Assembly (NCBI RefSeq): GCF_021049305.1
Contig: NZ_CP088081.1
Coordinates: 2,914,001-2,978,000 of the forward strand
Length of the DNA: 64,000 nt
From: Ideonella dechloratans
Lineage (GTDB): Bacteria; Pseudomonadota; Gammaproteobacteria; Burkholderiales; Burkholderiaceae_C
Reading direction: 5' to 3'
Shown here: one piece after another, positions 41,495 to 50,940 of the stretch
Position numbering within the stretch: position 1 is the first letter of the stretch
Layout of the letters: every line of letters starts with the position of its first letter
The notes under the pieces: model-generated
Database searches by the model: none
What the model was told of the DNA's origin: nothing
Seen by the model: only the letters and a program-made list of their open reading frames with translations
Translations under genes and position numbers: made by a program

Positions 41495-42427
41495 TCAGCG
41501 CGGCGACTTCGGCTCTTTCAGCATCCGGCGCATGGTGCTCAGGTCCACCGCGGTTTCGGCCGCCACCGCGGGACCGCGTTCGGGCGCCTGGAAGGCATGG
41601 CCGTACACCAGCTCCAGCGTCAGACGGATGCGCCCCTGGGCATCGGCCCTCGACTGAAGGGCCTGCAGCAGCCGTGCACGCCACGCACGACCGCGCAGCA
41701 CCGGCGAGCGCCCTGGCGCCGCGTTGCCCCCCCAGCCTCGCAACTCGGCCAGCAGCTGCTCCGCGCTGCCGTAGGTCAGGGTCAGCGTCTCCTGGTCCAT
41801 CACCGGGTCGGCAAAGCCGGCCTGCACCAGCATGTCGCCCAGGTCGTGCATGTCGACGAAGGGCACATGCGGCTCCCCCCAGCCCTCGGCCGCATAGACG
41901 GCACGCAGTTCCGGCAGCGACCCCGGCCCCAGGGTGGAGAACATCACGAAGCCCTCCGCCCCCAGCGCCCGTCGCCAGGCGGCAAACAAGGCCGGCGGAT
42001 CGTTTTCGAACTGCAGGGCCATGTTGGACCAGACCAGTCCCGCGCCTGCGGGCGCCACCGCCTCCGCGGCCACCGGCACCGCGGCACCGGTCCCCAACCA
42101 ACGCTTCCACCACGGAGCCGGCGACACAGCCTCGCCCGCGGGCAGCACCTGTTGCAGCGTGGCCTGGGGATAGGCCGAGCGCAGCCCTTCGGCCGGCGGG
42201 CCGGCATCGAGCGACCAGTCCAGCACCTGGCGAGGCGTCAGCCTGATCAGTGACAGCCGTTCGGCCATGCGTCGGGCCACCTCCTGATGCAGCCAGGAGG
42301 GCGCGGGGGCCGAACGCAGGCGCCGCCGGATCCGGGCCAGGGCGACAGGGTCCAGGCGAACGGACGGTGCGGGAATGTCCGCGAGAGAGGGGATGGCAGA
42401 GGAGGACGCAGACTCGGGCGCGGACAT
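41495..42427 (-). CDS. BioC-like SAM-dependent methyltransferase
   Basis: A 310-residue protein resembling malonyl-ACP O-methyltransferase, which primes biotin synthesis. RRMAERLSLIRLTPRQVLDWSLDAG near residue 50-75 sits where the SAM-binding motif I should be, but the glycine-rich loop is poorly kept. LVWSNMALQFENDPPALFAAWRRALGAEGFVMFSTLGPGSLPELR near 130-175 matches BioC strongly. The C-terminal half also fits, ending ELVYGHAFQAPER. It is divergent from comF with only 21 bases between the starts, so promoters overlap coding DNA. A catalytic role should not be taken for granted because of motif I. Confidence 0.7.
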   Translation of the reverse strand: MSAPESASSSAIPSLADIPAPSVRLDPVALARIRRRLRSAPAPSWLHQEVARRMAERLSLIRLTPRQVLDWSLDAGPPAEGLRSAYPQATLQQVLPAGEAVSPAPWWKRWLGTGAAVPVAAEAVAPAGAGLVWSNMALQFENDPPALFAAWRRALGAEGFVMFSTLGPGSLPELRAVYAAEGWGEPHVPFVDMHDLGDMLVQAGFADPVMDQETLTLTYGSAEQLLAELRGWGGNAAPGRSPVLRGRAWRARLLQALQSRADAQGRIRLTLELVYGHAFQAPERGPAVAAETAVDLSTMRRMLKEPKSPR

Positions 42428-42448
42428 GGCGGCCAGTATATTGAGCCG

Positions 42449-43222
42449 ATGCCGGAAGCACCCCTGCCGCTCGCCAAGTCCGTGGCCCATGCGGGGTCGG
42501 GGTGGGCGCGACGCTGGCCCGCGCCCTGCGTGGTGTGCCATGGCTGGTGCACGGGTGGCCTGTGCAGCGCCTGTGTGGCGCGCTTCGCAGCACAGCAGCC
42601 CCGCTGTGCGCGCTGCGGCCTGCGTCTGGCCGAGGCGGGCAGCCCCTGCGGCGCCTGCAGTCTGCACAGCCCGCCCATGGTCCGCACCGTGGTGGCCCTG
42701 GACTACGCCTTTCCCTGGGACCGTCTGATCGCGCGCTTCAAGTTCGCCCAGGCGCCGGAGCTGGCCCGCGTCCTGGTGCAACCGCTGATCGACCATCTGG
42801 GCCCGCAGTTGGCCGCCGCGGACGAGCTGCGGCCCGACCTGGTGCTGCCGGTGCCCCTGTCCCCCCGGCGCCTGCGCGAGCGCGGCTACAACCAGGCCTG
42901 GGAACTGGCCCGGCGGCTGGCCCGGGAGCTGGACCTGCCCGCCCAGGCCGATGGGCTGCAACGCTGGCGGGAGACCCCGGCCCAGACCACGCTGGACGCA
43001 GCCGCCCGGCGCGCCAACCTGCGCGATGCCTTCATGGTGAACCCTCAGCTGGCCGGACGACTGGCCGGGCGCCATATTGCCCTGGTGGACGATGTGATGA
43101 CCACCGGGGCCACGCTGGCCGCCGCGGCCGACCTGCTGCTGCGCAACGGTGCCCGCAAGGTCAGTGCCTGGGCCCTGGCCCGAACCCCCACGCCGTCCAC
43201 CGGCAACCGTCCCTCCCCCTGA
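42449..43222 (+). CDS. comF: ComF family phosphoribosyltransferase-like protein
   Basis: A 257-residue protein of the ComF/GntX group, linked to DNA uptake and competence. The N-terminal zinc-finger region has CVVCHGWCTGGLCSAC near residue 27, then CARCGLRL and CGAC. The C-terminal phosphoribosyltransferase fold has RGYNQAWELAR near 140 and the PRPP-loop HIALVDDVMTTGATL near 207. ATG 42449 is chosen as the last start before the conserved part. trmL follows after 31 bases on the same strand. Confidence 0.88.
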   Translation: MPEAPLPLAKSVAHAGSGWARRWPAPCVVCHGWCTGGLCSACVARFAAQQPRCARCGLRLAEAGSPCGACSLHSPPMVRTVVALDYAFPWDRLIARFKFAQAPELARVLVQPLIDHLGPQLAAADELRPDLVLPVPLSPRRLRERGYNQAWELARRLARELDLPAQADGLQRWRETPAQTTLDAAARRANLRDAFMVNPQLAGRLAGRHIALVDDVMTTGATLAAAADLLLRNGARKVSAWALARTPTPSTGNRPSP

Positions 43223-43253
43223 GCAGCACGGGGACAGCGGCGACAATGCAGCC

Positions 43254-43724
43254 ATGTTCCGCATCGTGCTCGTCCACCCCGAGATCCCGCCCAACACCGG
43301 CAACGTGATCCGCCTGGCGGCCAACACCGGCTGCGCCCTGCACCTGATCGAGCCGCTGGGCTTCGACATGGAGGACCGGCTGCTGCGCCGTGCCGGGCTG
43401 GATTACCACGAGTACGCCCCGGTACAGCGGCATGCCTCCTGGGAGGCCTTCCTGGCCGCCGAGCAGCCCGACCCCGCGCGCTGCTTCGCCTTCACCACGC
43501 ATGGCACCCGTCGCCCGCACGAGGTGCGCTGGCAGGCGGGCGACACCCTGGTTTTCGGCCAGGAGACGGCCGGGCTGCCGGTGGCCCTGCGGGAAAGCTT
43601 CGCCCCCGCGCAGCGGCTGCGGCTGCCGATGCGACCCGGTCAGCGCAGCCTGAACCTCAGCAATGCGGTGGCGGTGTCGGTGTTCGAGGCCTGGCGGCAG
43701 TGCGGCTTCGAGGGGGCCGCCTGA
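43254..43724 (+). CDS. trmL: tRNA (cytidine(34)-2'-O)-methyltransferase TrmL
   Basis: A 156-residue SPOUT methyltransferase that methylates the ribose of the wobble base of tRNA-Leu isoacceptors. Seen: MFRIVLVHPEIPPNTGNVIRLAANTG at the start, the knot-forming LVFGQETAGLP near residue 103, and LRLPMRPGQRSLNLSNAVAVSVFEAWRQ near 122-148. Length is normal for TrmL/YibK. It converges on gpsA with 24 bases between the stops. Confidence 0.93.
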   Translation: MFRIVLVHPEIPPNTGNVIRLAANTGCALHLIEPLGFDMEDRLLRRAGLDYHEYAPVQRHASWEAFLAAEQPDPARCFAFTTHGTRRPHEVRWQAGDTLVFGQETAGLPVALRESFAPAQRLRLPMRPGQRSLNLSNAVAVSVFEAWRQCGFEGAA

Positions 43725-43748
43725 GCCCGAAGAACCCGAGGGCGGCGC

Positions 43749-44741
43749 TCAGAAGCCCTCGGCCTCCATGCGGGCGTCGCGGTGCATCAGCCGCTGCACG
43801 GCGTCCAGCGGGGTCAACCGCCCCTGCAGCACCTCGTTGACGGCCTCGGCCAGCGGCATCTCCACCCCCAGGGCGCGGGCACGGGCCACCACGGTGGCGG
43901 CGCTGTAGACCCCCTCGGCCACATGCCCCAGACGGGCCAGGGCCTGCTCCAGCGTCAGTCCCTCGGCCAGCGCCAGCCCCACCTGCCGGTTGCGCGAGAG
44001 GTCGCCGGTGGCGGTCAGCACCAGATCCCCCAGGCCGGTCAGCCCCATGAAGGTCTCGCCCTGCGCGCCCATGGCCACGCCCAGGCGGCTCATCTCGGCC
44101 AGGCCGCGGGTGATCAGGGCCGCGCGGGCGTTGAGGCCCAGGGCCATGCCGTCGGCAATGCCGGTGGCGATCGCCAGCACGTTCTTGACCGCGCCGCCCA
44201 CCTCCACGCCCACCGGGTCGGTGGACATGTAGACGCGCAGCGAGCCGCCGTGGAAGGCCTGCACCGCCAGGCGGGTGAGACCCACATCCTGGCTGGCCGC
44301 GACCAGCGCGGTGGGCTGGCCGGCCGCCACTTCCTGGGCGAAGCTCGGGCCCGAGAGCACGCCGCACTGCGCCTTGGGCAGCAGTTCCTGGGCGATCTGG
44401 TGCCCCAACAGGCCGGTCCCGGCCTCGAAGCCCTTGCACAGCCACAGCACGCGGGCGTCGTGCGGCAGCCGGGCCAGCGTGCCGCGCAGCGCCGCCATCG
44501 GCGTGGCCACGACGAACAGGCCCTCCCCCTGCGCATGGTCGACCGCAGCCGACCAGTCGGCCGTGGGCCGCAGGGCATCGGGAAAGGGCCGGTCGGGCAG
44601 ATAGCGGGTGTTGGCCCGCGCGTCCGACAGGGCCTGGGCCTGGGCCGGATCACGCGCCCAGAGCACCACCGCATGGCGGCGGGCCGCCGCGATGGCCAGC
44701 GCGGTGCCCCAGGCACCGGCACCCAAGAGGGAAATCTGCAT
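43749..44741 (-). CDS. gpsA: Glycerol-3-phosphate dehydrogenase [NAD(P)+] GpsA
   Basis: A 330-residue enzyme making sn-glycerol-3-phosphate from dihydroxyacetone phosphate for phospholipid synthesis. The Rossmann motif [12 protein letters not shown] begins at residue 4, followed by [12 protein letters not shown] near 133 and [17 protein letters not shown] near 183, which carries the catalytic Lys. [20 protein letters not shown] near 247 also fits. ATG 44741 gives [12 protein letters not shown]. It lies 24 bases after secB, the gpsA-secB-grxC grouping common in Proteobacteria. Confidence 0.96.
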   Translation of the reverse strand: MQISLLGAGAWGTALAIAAARRHAVVLWARDPAQAQALSDARANTRYLPDRPFPDALRPTADWSAAVDHAQGEGLFVVATPMAALRGTLARLPHDARVLWLCKGFEAGTGLLGHQIAQELLPKAQCGVLSGPSFAQEVAAGQPTALVAASQDVGLTRLAVQAFHGGSLRVYMSTDPVGVEVGGAVKNVLAIATGIADGMALGLNARAALITRGLAEMSRLGVAMGAQGETFMGLTGLGDLVLTATGDLSRNRQVGLALAEGLTLEQALARLGHVAEGVYSAATVVARARALGVEMPLAEAVNEVLQGRLTPLDAVQRLMHRDARMEAEGF

Positions 44742-44765
44742 CCTGGCCTCAGCCGGCATTCAGAC

Positions 44766-45212
44766 TCAGTTGGGCGCGCCCTGGGCTTGCGCCTGCTGGG
44801 CCTCCAGCATGGCCTGGAAATTGACTTCCGGCAGCAGGATGGGCGGGAAGCCGGCGCGGATGCACACGTCGGAGACGATGGCGCGCAGGTAGGGGTGCAG
44901 GGTCTGCGGGCAGGCCACGCCCACCAGCAGCTGCAGCTGGTCTTGCGGCACGTTGCGGATCTCGAAGATGCCGGCCTGCTTGGCTTCGACCAGGAACAGC
45001 GTGCGGTCGCCCACGGTGGTGGTGACGGTGGCCGTCACGGTCACTTCGAAGACGCCTTCGGCGATCGGCTCGGCACCCATGTTCAGCTGGATGTCGACCT
45101 GGGGCTGCTGCTGCTCCAGCAGGATCTGCGGGGAGTTCGGCTGCTCCAGCGACAGGTCCTTCAGGTAGACGCGCTGCAGCTGGAACACGGGGTTCTGATC
45201 TTGGTCGGCCAT
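44766..45212 (-). CDS. secB: Protein-export chaperone SecB
   Basis: A 148-residue homotetrameric chaperone that keeps preproteins unfolded and delivers them to SecA. The sequence shows [19 protein letters not shown] near residue 10, [29 protein letters not shown] near 55-85, and the C-terminal [11 protein letters not shown] near 127. A hairpin with a T5 tract ends 14 bases before the start codon, so transcription from grxC must pass a terminator or attenuator. The ribosome site is weak (GAAAGTGA). Confidence 0.96.
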   Translation of the reverse strand: MADQDQNPVFQLQRVYLKDLSLEQPNSPQILLEQQQPQVDIQLNMGAEPIAEGVFEVTVTATVTTTVGDRTLFLVEAKQAGIFEIRNVPQDQLQLLVGVACPQTLHPYLRAIVSDVCIRAGFPPILLPEVNFQAMLEAQQAQAQGAPN

Positions 45213-45225
45213 GGGTCACTTTCAG

Positions 45226-45261
45226 AAAAACCGGGCCCGCCACCGGCATGGTGGGCGGGCC
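45226..45261 (-). terminator. Rho-independent terminator/attenuator just before secB
   Basis: On the minus strand GGCCCGCCCACC (45261-45250) pairs with GGTGGCGGGCC (45244-45234) with one bulged C, followed after CGG... by five T (45230-45226). It stands between grxC and secB, only 13 bases before the secB ATG. Confidence 0.7.
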
Positions 45262-45310
45262 GTGAGGCCGCCGATTATGGCGCAGGGGCGTGGCGCCCCC
45301 GTGACCCGGC

Positions 45311-45571
45311 TCAGGCCCCTTGCAGCAGGGGCATCAGGCCGCCGCGCTGGTCCAGCGCCATCAGGTCGTCGCAACCGCCCACATGGGTGTCGCCGATGAA
45401 GATCTGCGGCACGGTGCGACGGCCGGTGCGTTCCATCATGGTGTCGCGCTGGGCCGGGTCCAGGTCCACCCGGATCTCCTCGATCGCCTCGACGCCGCGC
45501 TGCTTGAGCAGGGCCTTGGCGCGCAGGCAGTAGGGGCAGACCTGGGTGGTGTACATCAGCACCTTGTTCAT
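45311..45571 (-). CDS. grxC: Glutaredoxin 3 GrxC
   Basis: An 86-residue dithiol glutaredoxin. The active site CPYC lies near residue 12, the cis-Pro TVPQIFIGDTHVGGCDDL near 53 binds glutathione, and MNKVLMYTT starts the fold. It reduces protein and glutathione mixed disulfides. It sits between a rhodanese gene (124-base gap, holding an imperfect hairpin GCAGCAGGC...GCCGCTGC) and secB, a gene order widespread in Betaproteobacteria. Confidence 0.95.
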   Translation of the reverse strand: MNKVLMYTTQVCPYCLRAKALLKQRGVEAIEEIRVDLDPAQRDTMMERTGRRTVPQIFIGDTHVGGCDDLMALDQRGGLMPLLQGA

Positions 45572-45695
45572 GGCGGACTCGCAAAAATCATTCGATCAGG
45601 GCTGACATTGTGGGCAGCGGCCCAAAAAGCCTGCTGCCGCAAGGTCTTACCCCGGCCGGTACCTCGCACCCCGGCACACACCCCCGAAAGACCGA

Positions 45696-46127
45696 TCAGG
45701 CCTTGCCCTTGGTGCCGGTCTCGACCGGCAGGCCCGCCTCGCGCCAGGCCTTCATGCCGCCGCGCAGCACCTGCGCCTGGGCATAGCCCTGCTTGCGCAG
45801 CTGGGCGGCGGCACGGGTGGCCCGAATGCCCGAGGCGCACACCACGATCACCGGCTGCTCCTTGTTGGCCGGCAGGTTCTGGGCGCTGCCCAGCGTCGCC
45901 AGGGGGATGCTGCGCGAGCCGATCACATGCCCCGCGGCGAACTCGGCCGGTTCGCAGACGTCGATCACCGCGGCCTTCTCGCGGTTCATCAGGCGCACGG
46001 CTTCGTCCGGGCTGATGCCCTGGCCCGCGCCCCCGGCCAGGGACTGGCGCAGCAGCAGGGCGCCGGAAACCACCGCGGCGGCCACCAGCACCCAGTTGTC
46101 GATCAGGAATTGGACGTTGCTGCTCAT
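45696..46127 (-). CDS. Membrane-anchored rhodanese-like protein
   Basis: A 143-residue protein with one N-terminal membrane helix (WVLVAAAVVSGALLL near residue 12-26) and a single rhodanese domain. The active-site loop is CASGIR near 98, with Cys as the sulfur-carrying residue, preceded by VIDVCEPAEFAAGHVIGSRSIPL near 55. It probably carries persulfide sulfur or acts in redox signalling on the cytoplasmic face. Divergent from gpmA, upstream of grxC. Confidence 0.9.
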   Translation of the reverse strand: MSSNVQFLIDNWVLVAAAVVSGALLLRQSLAGGAGQGISPDEAVRLMNREKAAVIDVCEPAEFAAGHVIGSRSIPLATLGSAQNLPANKEQPVIVVCASGIRATRAAAQLRKQGYAQAQVLRGGMKAWREAGLPVETGTKGKA

Positions 46128-46161
46128 GGGACGGAATTCCAGGGGGAGTGAAAGGCCGCGA

Positions 46162-46167
46162 ATTATA
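46162..46167 (-). promoter_or_regulatory. Consensus -10 box upstream of the rhodanese gene
   Basis: The minus strand reads TATAAT at 46167-46162, 35 bases before the rhodanese ATG at 46127. No -35 match is seen at the normal distance (GAAGGG). The overlapping plus-strand TATAGA could serve gpmA. Confidence 0.35.
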
Positions 46168-46235
46168 GAATCGAGGGCTTCGCGCCCTTCCCCCACCCTG
46201 GCTGCCGCGGGCAGCCGCAACCGATCTCGAAAGCC

Positions 46236-46979
46236 ATGCACAAGCTTGTCCTGATCCGCCACGGCGAATCGACCTGGAACCTGGAAAACCGCTTCACCGG
46301 CTGGACCGATGTGGAGCTGACCCCCACCGGCATCTCCCAGGCCATGGCCGCGGGCAAGCTGCTCAAGGCCGAGGGCTACGACTTCGACATCGCCTACACC
46401 TCGGTGCTCAAGCGGGCGATCCACACCCTGAACTACTGCCTGGAGGAGATGGACCGCATCTGGCTGCCGGTGGTGAAGGATTGGCGCCTGAACGAACGCC
46501 ACTACGGCGGTCTGCAGGGTCTGAACAAGGCCGACATGGCCAAGCAGTACGGCGATGAGCAGGTGCTGATCTGGCGCCGCAGCTACGACACCCCGCCGCC
46601 CGCCCTGGAGGCCGACGACCCGCGCGGCCAGCGCCAGGACCCGCGTTACGCCAAGCTCCAGCCGGAACAGGTGCCCCTGACCGAATGCCTGAAGGACACC
46701 GTGGCCCGCGTGCTGCCCTGCTGGAACGAGGTGCTGGCCCCGGCGATCCAGAGCGGCCAGCGCGTGATCATCTCGGCGCACGGCAACTCCATCCGCGCCC
46801 TGGTGAAGTACCTGGACGGCATCAGCGACCAGGACATCGTGGGCCTGAACATCCCCAACGGCGTGCCGCTGGTCTATGAGCTGGACGAGGCCCTGAAGCC
46901 GATCCGCCACTACTACCTGGGCGACGCCGAGGCGGTGGCCAAGGCCGCCGCGGCCGTGGCCAGCCAGGGCAAGGCCTGA
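46236..46979 (+). CDS. gpmA: 2,3-bisphosphoglycerate-dependent phosphoglycerate mutase GpmA
   Basis: A 247-residue glycolytic enzyme interconverting 3- and 2-phosphoglycerate. The phosphohistidine motif [10 protein letters not shown] is at residue 5, [13 protein letters not shown] near 62, [14 protein letters not shown] near 86, and [14 protein letters not shown] near 180 holds the second catalytic His. Length is normal. Starts 108 bases from the divergent rhodanese gene. Confidence 0.96.
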   Translation: MHKLVLIRHGESTWNLENRFTGWTDVELTPTGISQAMAAGKLLKAEGYDFDIAYTSVLKRAIHTLNYCLEEMDRIWLPVVKDWRLNERHYGGLQGLNKADMAKQYGDEQVLIWRRSYDTPPPALEADDPRGQRQDPRYAKLQPEQVPLTECLKDTVARVLPCWNEVLAPAIQSGQRVIISAHGNSIRALVKYLDGISDQDIVGLNIPNGVPLVYELDEALKPIRHYYLGDAEAVAKAAAAVASQGKA

Positions 46980-46997
46980 GCGGCCGCTGAAGCCTGC

Positions 46998-47020
46998 GAT
47001 CAGGCCGCAGCGGCCTGATC
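46998..47020. terminator. Palindromic hairpin at the gpmA/plsC convergence
   Basis: GATCAGGCCGC (46998-47008) and GCGGCCTGATC (47010-47020) pair perfectly around one A; in practice the loop takes a few more bases. It overlaps the last codons of plsC and lies 19 bases after the gpmA stop. No U-tract follows. Confidence 0.45.
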
Positions 47021-47761
47021 CAGCTCCGCCTGCAGCAGGGACTGCAGGAACTCTCCCAGCGCCCGCCGGTCGGCATGGGCGGTGGCCTGGGCGGGCAGGA
47101 AGTGCACATGCACCACCAGCCCGCGGGCGCTGATGATCTTCCAGATGCTGCCGATCAGCGTGGTGTCGCCGATGTACTGCGCCGCCGTGCCGAAGACCTG
47201 TCCCGGCTCGCTGTAGCGCAGCACGATGGGCTGCACCGGCGCCTCCACCGCGATGGCCGCCTGCAGCAGATTGGCATGGAAGGGCAGCACCCGCGGCCCG
47301 GGGCCGGTGGTGCCCTCCGGGAAGACCGCCACCGAATCACCCTGACGCAGGGCCTCGGCCATCTGGTGCACCACCCGCAGCGCGTCACGCTTGCGCTCGC
47401 GCTCGATGAACAGCGTGCCGACGTGGCGGATCAGCCAGCCCAGCAGCGGCCAGCGCAGCACATCGGCCTTGGAGACGAAGCGCGCCTGCGGGCAGCCCGC
47501 ATGGATGCTGGCGATGTCCAGCCAGGACACATGGTTGGCGATGAACAGCGTGGCGCCCGGACGCGGCGTGCCCTGCAGGTCCAGCCGGGCGCCGATCAGG
47601 CGGATCAGCTTGCCGCTCCACCACTGCACATAGGGTTGGCGGCCCTTGGCGTCCAGATGGCGGAAGCGCAGGGCCACCATGGCCATGCCATGCAGCAAGT
47701 GCAGCGCCAGCCGCCCCAGGCGCCAGAGCGCCAGCGGCAGGCGCAACAACAACCCCGGCAC
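47000..47761 (-). CDS. 1-acyl-sn-glycerol-3-phosphate acyltransferase (PlsC family)
   Basis: A 253-residue membrane-associated acyltransferase that makes phosphatidic acid or related lipids. The catalytic NHVSWLD (HX4D) lies near residue 76 and the substrate motif VFPEGTT near 147. An N-terminal hydrophobic stretch is near 8-30. GTG 47761, four bases after the pyrC' stop, fits operon spacing; longer frames upstream run antisense through pyrC'. Its 3' end converges on gpmA. Substrate may be lysophosphatidate or an ornithine-lipid precursor. Confidence 0.85.
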   Translation of the reverse strand: MPGLLLRLPLALWRLGRLALHLLHGMAMVALRFRHLDAKGRQPYVQWWSGKLIRLIGARLDLQGTPRPGATLFIANHVSWLDIASIHAGCPQARFVSKADVLRWPLLGWLIRHVGTLFIERERKRDALRVVHQMAEALRQGDSVAVFPEGTTGPGPRVLPFHANLLQAAIAVEAPVQPIVLRYSEPGQVFGTAAQYIGDTTLIGSIWKIISARGLVVHVHFLPAQATAHADRRALGEFLQSLLQAELDQAAAA

Positions 47762-47765
47762 GGAC

Positions 47766-49073
47766 TCAGCGTGCCTGGTAGGCCACGGTGCCCGCCACCA
47801 GCGTGGCACGCACCTGGCCCGGCAGCGCCATGCCACTGTGACTGAAGTCGAAGGGCGTGGACTTGCCGCGGCTCTTGAGCACGGCCGGGCTCACCTGCCA
47901 GACGGCCGCCGGGTCGAAGACGCAGAGGTCGGCCACGCCGCCCTCGACGATCTGCCCGGCGCTGCCGGCCAGCGACCCCAGCGATTCGCCCAGCACCTGC
48001 ACCGGCTTGCTGGTGATGCGCGCCAGCGTGTCGGCCAGCGAGAGGCCGCTGTCCTGCCCCCACTTGAGCGCCAGGCTCAGCAGCAGTTCCAGGCCGGTGC
48101 CACCGGGCTCGGCCTCGGCAAAGGGCACGGTCTTGGCGTCCGCGTCCACCGGGGTGTGGTCCGACACCAGCGCGTCGATCGTGCCGTCGGCCAGGCCGGC
48201 GCGCAGCGCCTCGCGGTCGGCCTGCTGGCGCAGCGGCGGGCTCAGGCGCATGGCCGAGTTGAAGTAGCCGATGTCCACGTCGGTCAGGTGCAGCGAATGG
48301 ATGCTGACGTCGGCGGTGATGGGCAGGCCATCGGCCTTGGCCTGGCGCACCAGGGCCACACCGGCCGCGCTGGACAGACGGCACAGGTGCACCCGCGCAC
48401 CGGTGGCGCGCACCAGCTCGAAGATGGTGTGCAGGGCGATGGTCTCGGCAGCCACCGGCACGCCAGAGAGGCCCAGCCGGGTGGCCACCGCGCCACTGGC
48501 GGCCACGCCCTTGCCCAGCGTGGCATCCTGCGGCCGCAGCCACACCGGGTAGCCGTGGGTCGAGGCGTACTGCAGCGCCCGCAGCAGCACCTGGGTGTCG
48601 CGGATCGGGGTCTCGGCCTGGGAAAAGCCCACGCAGCCGGACTCGGTCAGCTCGACCATCTCGGTCAGCGATTCACCGGCCAGGCCGCGCGTGAGCGCCC
48701 CCAGCGGGAAGAGCCGGCAGAGGCTGAGCTTGCGGGCGCGGAACTTCAGCATGTCCACCAGGCCGGGCTCGTCCAGCGCCGGGTCGGTGTCGGGCGGGCA
48801 GACCAGGCTGGTGACGCCGCCGGCGGCCGCGGCGTTGAGCTCGCTCTCCAGCATGCCCTCGTGCTCGTGGCCGGGCTCGCGCAGGCGGGCCGACAGGTCC
48901 ACCAGGCCGGGCGAGACCACGCAACCCTCGGCCTCGATGATGCGCTCGGGCGTGAAGTCGGCGGCAATGTTGCCGATGCTGCGGATGCGGCCCGCGGCCA
49001 CGGCGATGTCGGCGCGCTCGTCGCGGCCGGTGGCCGGGTTCACCACGCGGCCGTTGCGGATCAGGACTTTCAT
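47766..49073 (-). CDS. pyrC': Dihydroorotase homologue PyrC', probably catalytically inactive
   Basis: A 435-residue protein of the dihydroorotase fold. The metal-binding HxH that should follow PGLVDL is replaced: the sequence reads [14 protein letters not shown]. The middle His region reads WLRPQD, and only the late SDHTPVD motif is well kept. In Pseudomonas such a pyrC' pseudoenzyme is needed for assembly of active aspartate carbamoyltransferase with PyrB. The order pyrR-pyrB-pyrC' here, with a four-base ATGA overlap to pyrB, supports the same scaffold role. A functional dihydroorotase must be encoded elsewhere. Confidence 0.88.
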   Translation of the reverse strand: MKVLIRNGRVVNPATGRDERADIAVAAGRIRSIGNIAADFTPERIIEAEGCVVSPGLVDLSARLREPGHEHEGMLESELNAAAAGGVTSLVCPPDTDPALDEPGLVDMLKFRARKLSLCRLFPLGALTRGLAGESLTEMVELTESGCVGFSQAETPIRDTQVLLRALQYASTHGYPVWLRPQDATLGKGVAASGAVATRLGLSGVPVAAETIALHTIFELVRATGARVHLCRLSSAAGVALVRQAKADGLPITADVSIHSLHLTDVDIGYFNSAMRLSPPLRQQADREALRAGLADGTIDALVSDHTPVDADAKTVPFAEAEPGGTGLELLLSLALKWGQDSGLSLADTLARITSKPVQVLGESLGSLAGSAGQIVEGGVADLCVFDPAAVWQVSPAVLKSRGKSTPFDFSHSGMALPGQVRATLVAGTVAYQAR

Positions 49074-50032
49074 GCTTCGTTCCCCGCGATGATGGACATC
49101 ACCGCCATGCGCACGGCGATGCCGAAGGTGACCTGGGGCAGGATCACGCTGTGGGTGCCATCGGCCACCGGCGAGTCGATCTCGACGCCGCGGTTGATCG
49201 GGCCCGGGTGCATCACGATGGCGTCGGGCTTGGCCAGGGCCAGCTTCTCGTCGGTCAGGCCGTAGGTCTTGAAATACTCGCCGGCGCTGGGCAGCATCGC
49301 GCCGCTCATGCGCTCGTTCTGCAGGCGCAGCATGATGATCACGTCGGCGCCGCGGATGCCCTCGGCCAGGTCGCGGCAGACCCGCACGCCCATGCCGGCC
49401 AGGTCGCCGGGCACCAGGGTCTTGGGGCCGACGGCGCGGATGTCCGGCACGCCCAGGGTGGTCAGGGCGTGGATGTCCGAGCGGGCCACGCGCGAGTGGA
49501 CGATGTCGCCGACGATGGCCACGCTCAGCTGCGTGAAGTCCTTCTTGAAGTGGCGGATCGTGTACATGTCCAGCAGCCCCTGGGTGGGGTGGGCATGGCG
49601 GCCGTCACCGGCGTTGACCACGTGCACATGCGGCGCGCAGTGCTGGGCGATCAGGTAGGGTGCGCCCGATTCGCTGTGGCGCACCACGAACATGTCGGCG
49701 TGCATGGCCGAGAGGTTGGCCACCGTGTCCAGCAGGGTCTCGCCCTTGGCGGTGCTGGACTTGGCGATGTCCAGGTTGACCACGTCGGCCGACAGGCGCT
49801 TGGCCGCGATCTCGAAGGTGGTGCGGGTGCGGGTGCTGTTCTCGAAGAACAGATTGAACACGCTCTTGCCGCGCAGCAGCGGCACCTTCTTCACCTCCCG
49901 GTCATTGACCGACAGGAAGGTGCCCGCGGTGTCCAGGATGTGGTGGATGACGTCGCGGGGCAGGCCCTCGGTGGTCAGCAGGTGGATCAGCTCACCGTGC
50001 TGGTTGAGCTGCGGATTGCGCTTGGAGAGCAT
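49070..50032 (-). CDS. pyrB: Aspartate carbamoyltransferase catalytic subunit PyrB
   Basis: A 320-residue enzyme for the first committed step of pyrimidine synthesis, joining carbamoyl phosphate and aspartate. The carbamoyl-phosphate site [12 protein letters not shown] lies near residue 58, [14 protein letters not shown] near 115, [12 protein letters not shown] near 145, and MLRLQNERM near 235. It starts directly after the pyrR stop with no gap and overlaps pyrC' by four bases. It probably works in a complex with PyrC'. Confidence 0.96.
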   Translation of the reverse strand: MLSKRNPQLNQHGELIHLLTTEGLPRDVIHHILDTAGTFLSVNDREVKKVPLLRGKSVFNLFFENSTRTRTTFEIAAKRLSADVVNLDIAKSSTAKGETLLDTVANLSAMHADMFVVRHSESGAPYLIAQHCAPHVHVVNAGDGRHAHPTQGLLDMYTIRHFKKDFTQLSVAIVGDIVHSRVARSDIHALTTLGVPDIRAVGPKTLVPGDLAGMGVRVCRDLAEGIRGADVIIMLRLQNERMSGAMLPSAGEYFKTYGLTDEKLALAKPDAIVMHPGPINRGVEIDSPVADGTHSVILPQVTFGIAVRMAVMSIIAGNEA

Positions 50033-50532
<500 letters not shown>

Positions 50533-50536
<4 letters not shown>

Positions 50537-50940
50537 GGGCTGGGGTGCTCCCGGAAGAATTGATCGAGGATGAGGGCGGCGGACGCGGCGTCGGCGTCGG
50601 CGGCGCCCGCGGACAGGGCCTCGGTGGTGGTGTAGCGCTCGTCCACCTCGTGGACGGGCAGACGGAAACGCCCGTGCAGCTGGCGCGCGAACCTGCGTGC
50701 CCGACGGGTGTTCTCATGCTCGGCGCCATCGGGGTGGAACGGTACGCCCACCACCAGCGCGTCAGGTTGCCATTGCGCAATCAGCGCGGCGATGGCGGCA
50801 AACCGGGCGTCGCCCTGGGCGGTCACGGTGCGCAGGGGTTGCCCCTGGCGCATCAGGCCCGAACCGGTGGCCACGCCCACCCGCTTCTCGCCAAAATCGA
50901 ACGCCAGGAACGACGAGGTGGACAGGCCACCAGCGCTCAT
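50533..50940 (-). CDS. ruvX: Holliday junction resolvase RuvX (YqgF)
   Basis: A 135-residue RNase H-fold nuclease of the YqgF family, linked to 16S rRNA 5'-end maturation and Holliday-junction processing. The catalytic Asp is in FLAFDFGEKRVGVATG near residue 15, VVGVPFHPDG near 63, and DERYTTTEA near 99. It overlaps both neighbours (yqgE upstream, pyrR downstream) by four bases, the usual yqgE-ruvX-pyrR-pyrB arrangement. Confidence 0.93.

Noticed and set aside
41352..42593. A 413-codon minus-strand frame partly covering the coxB/bioC spacer
   Set aside because: It runs in a shifted frame through the bioC-like gene and has no recognisable domain. The bioC-like frame has family motifs.
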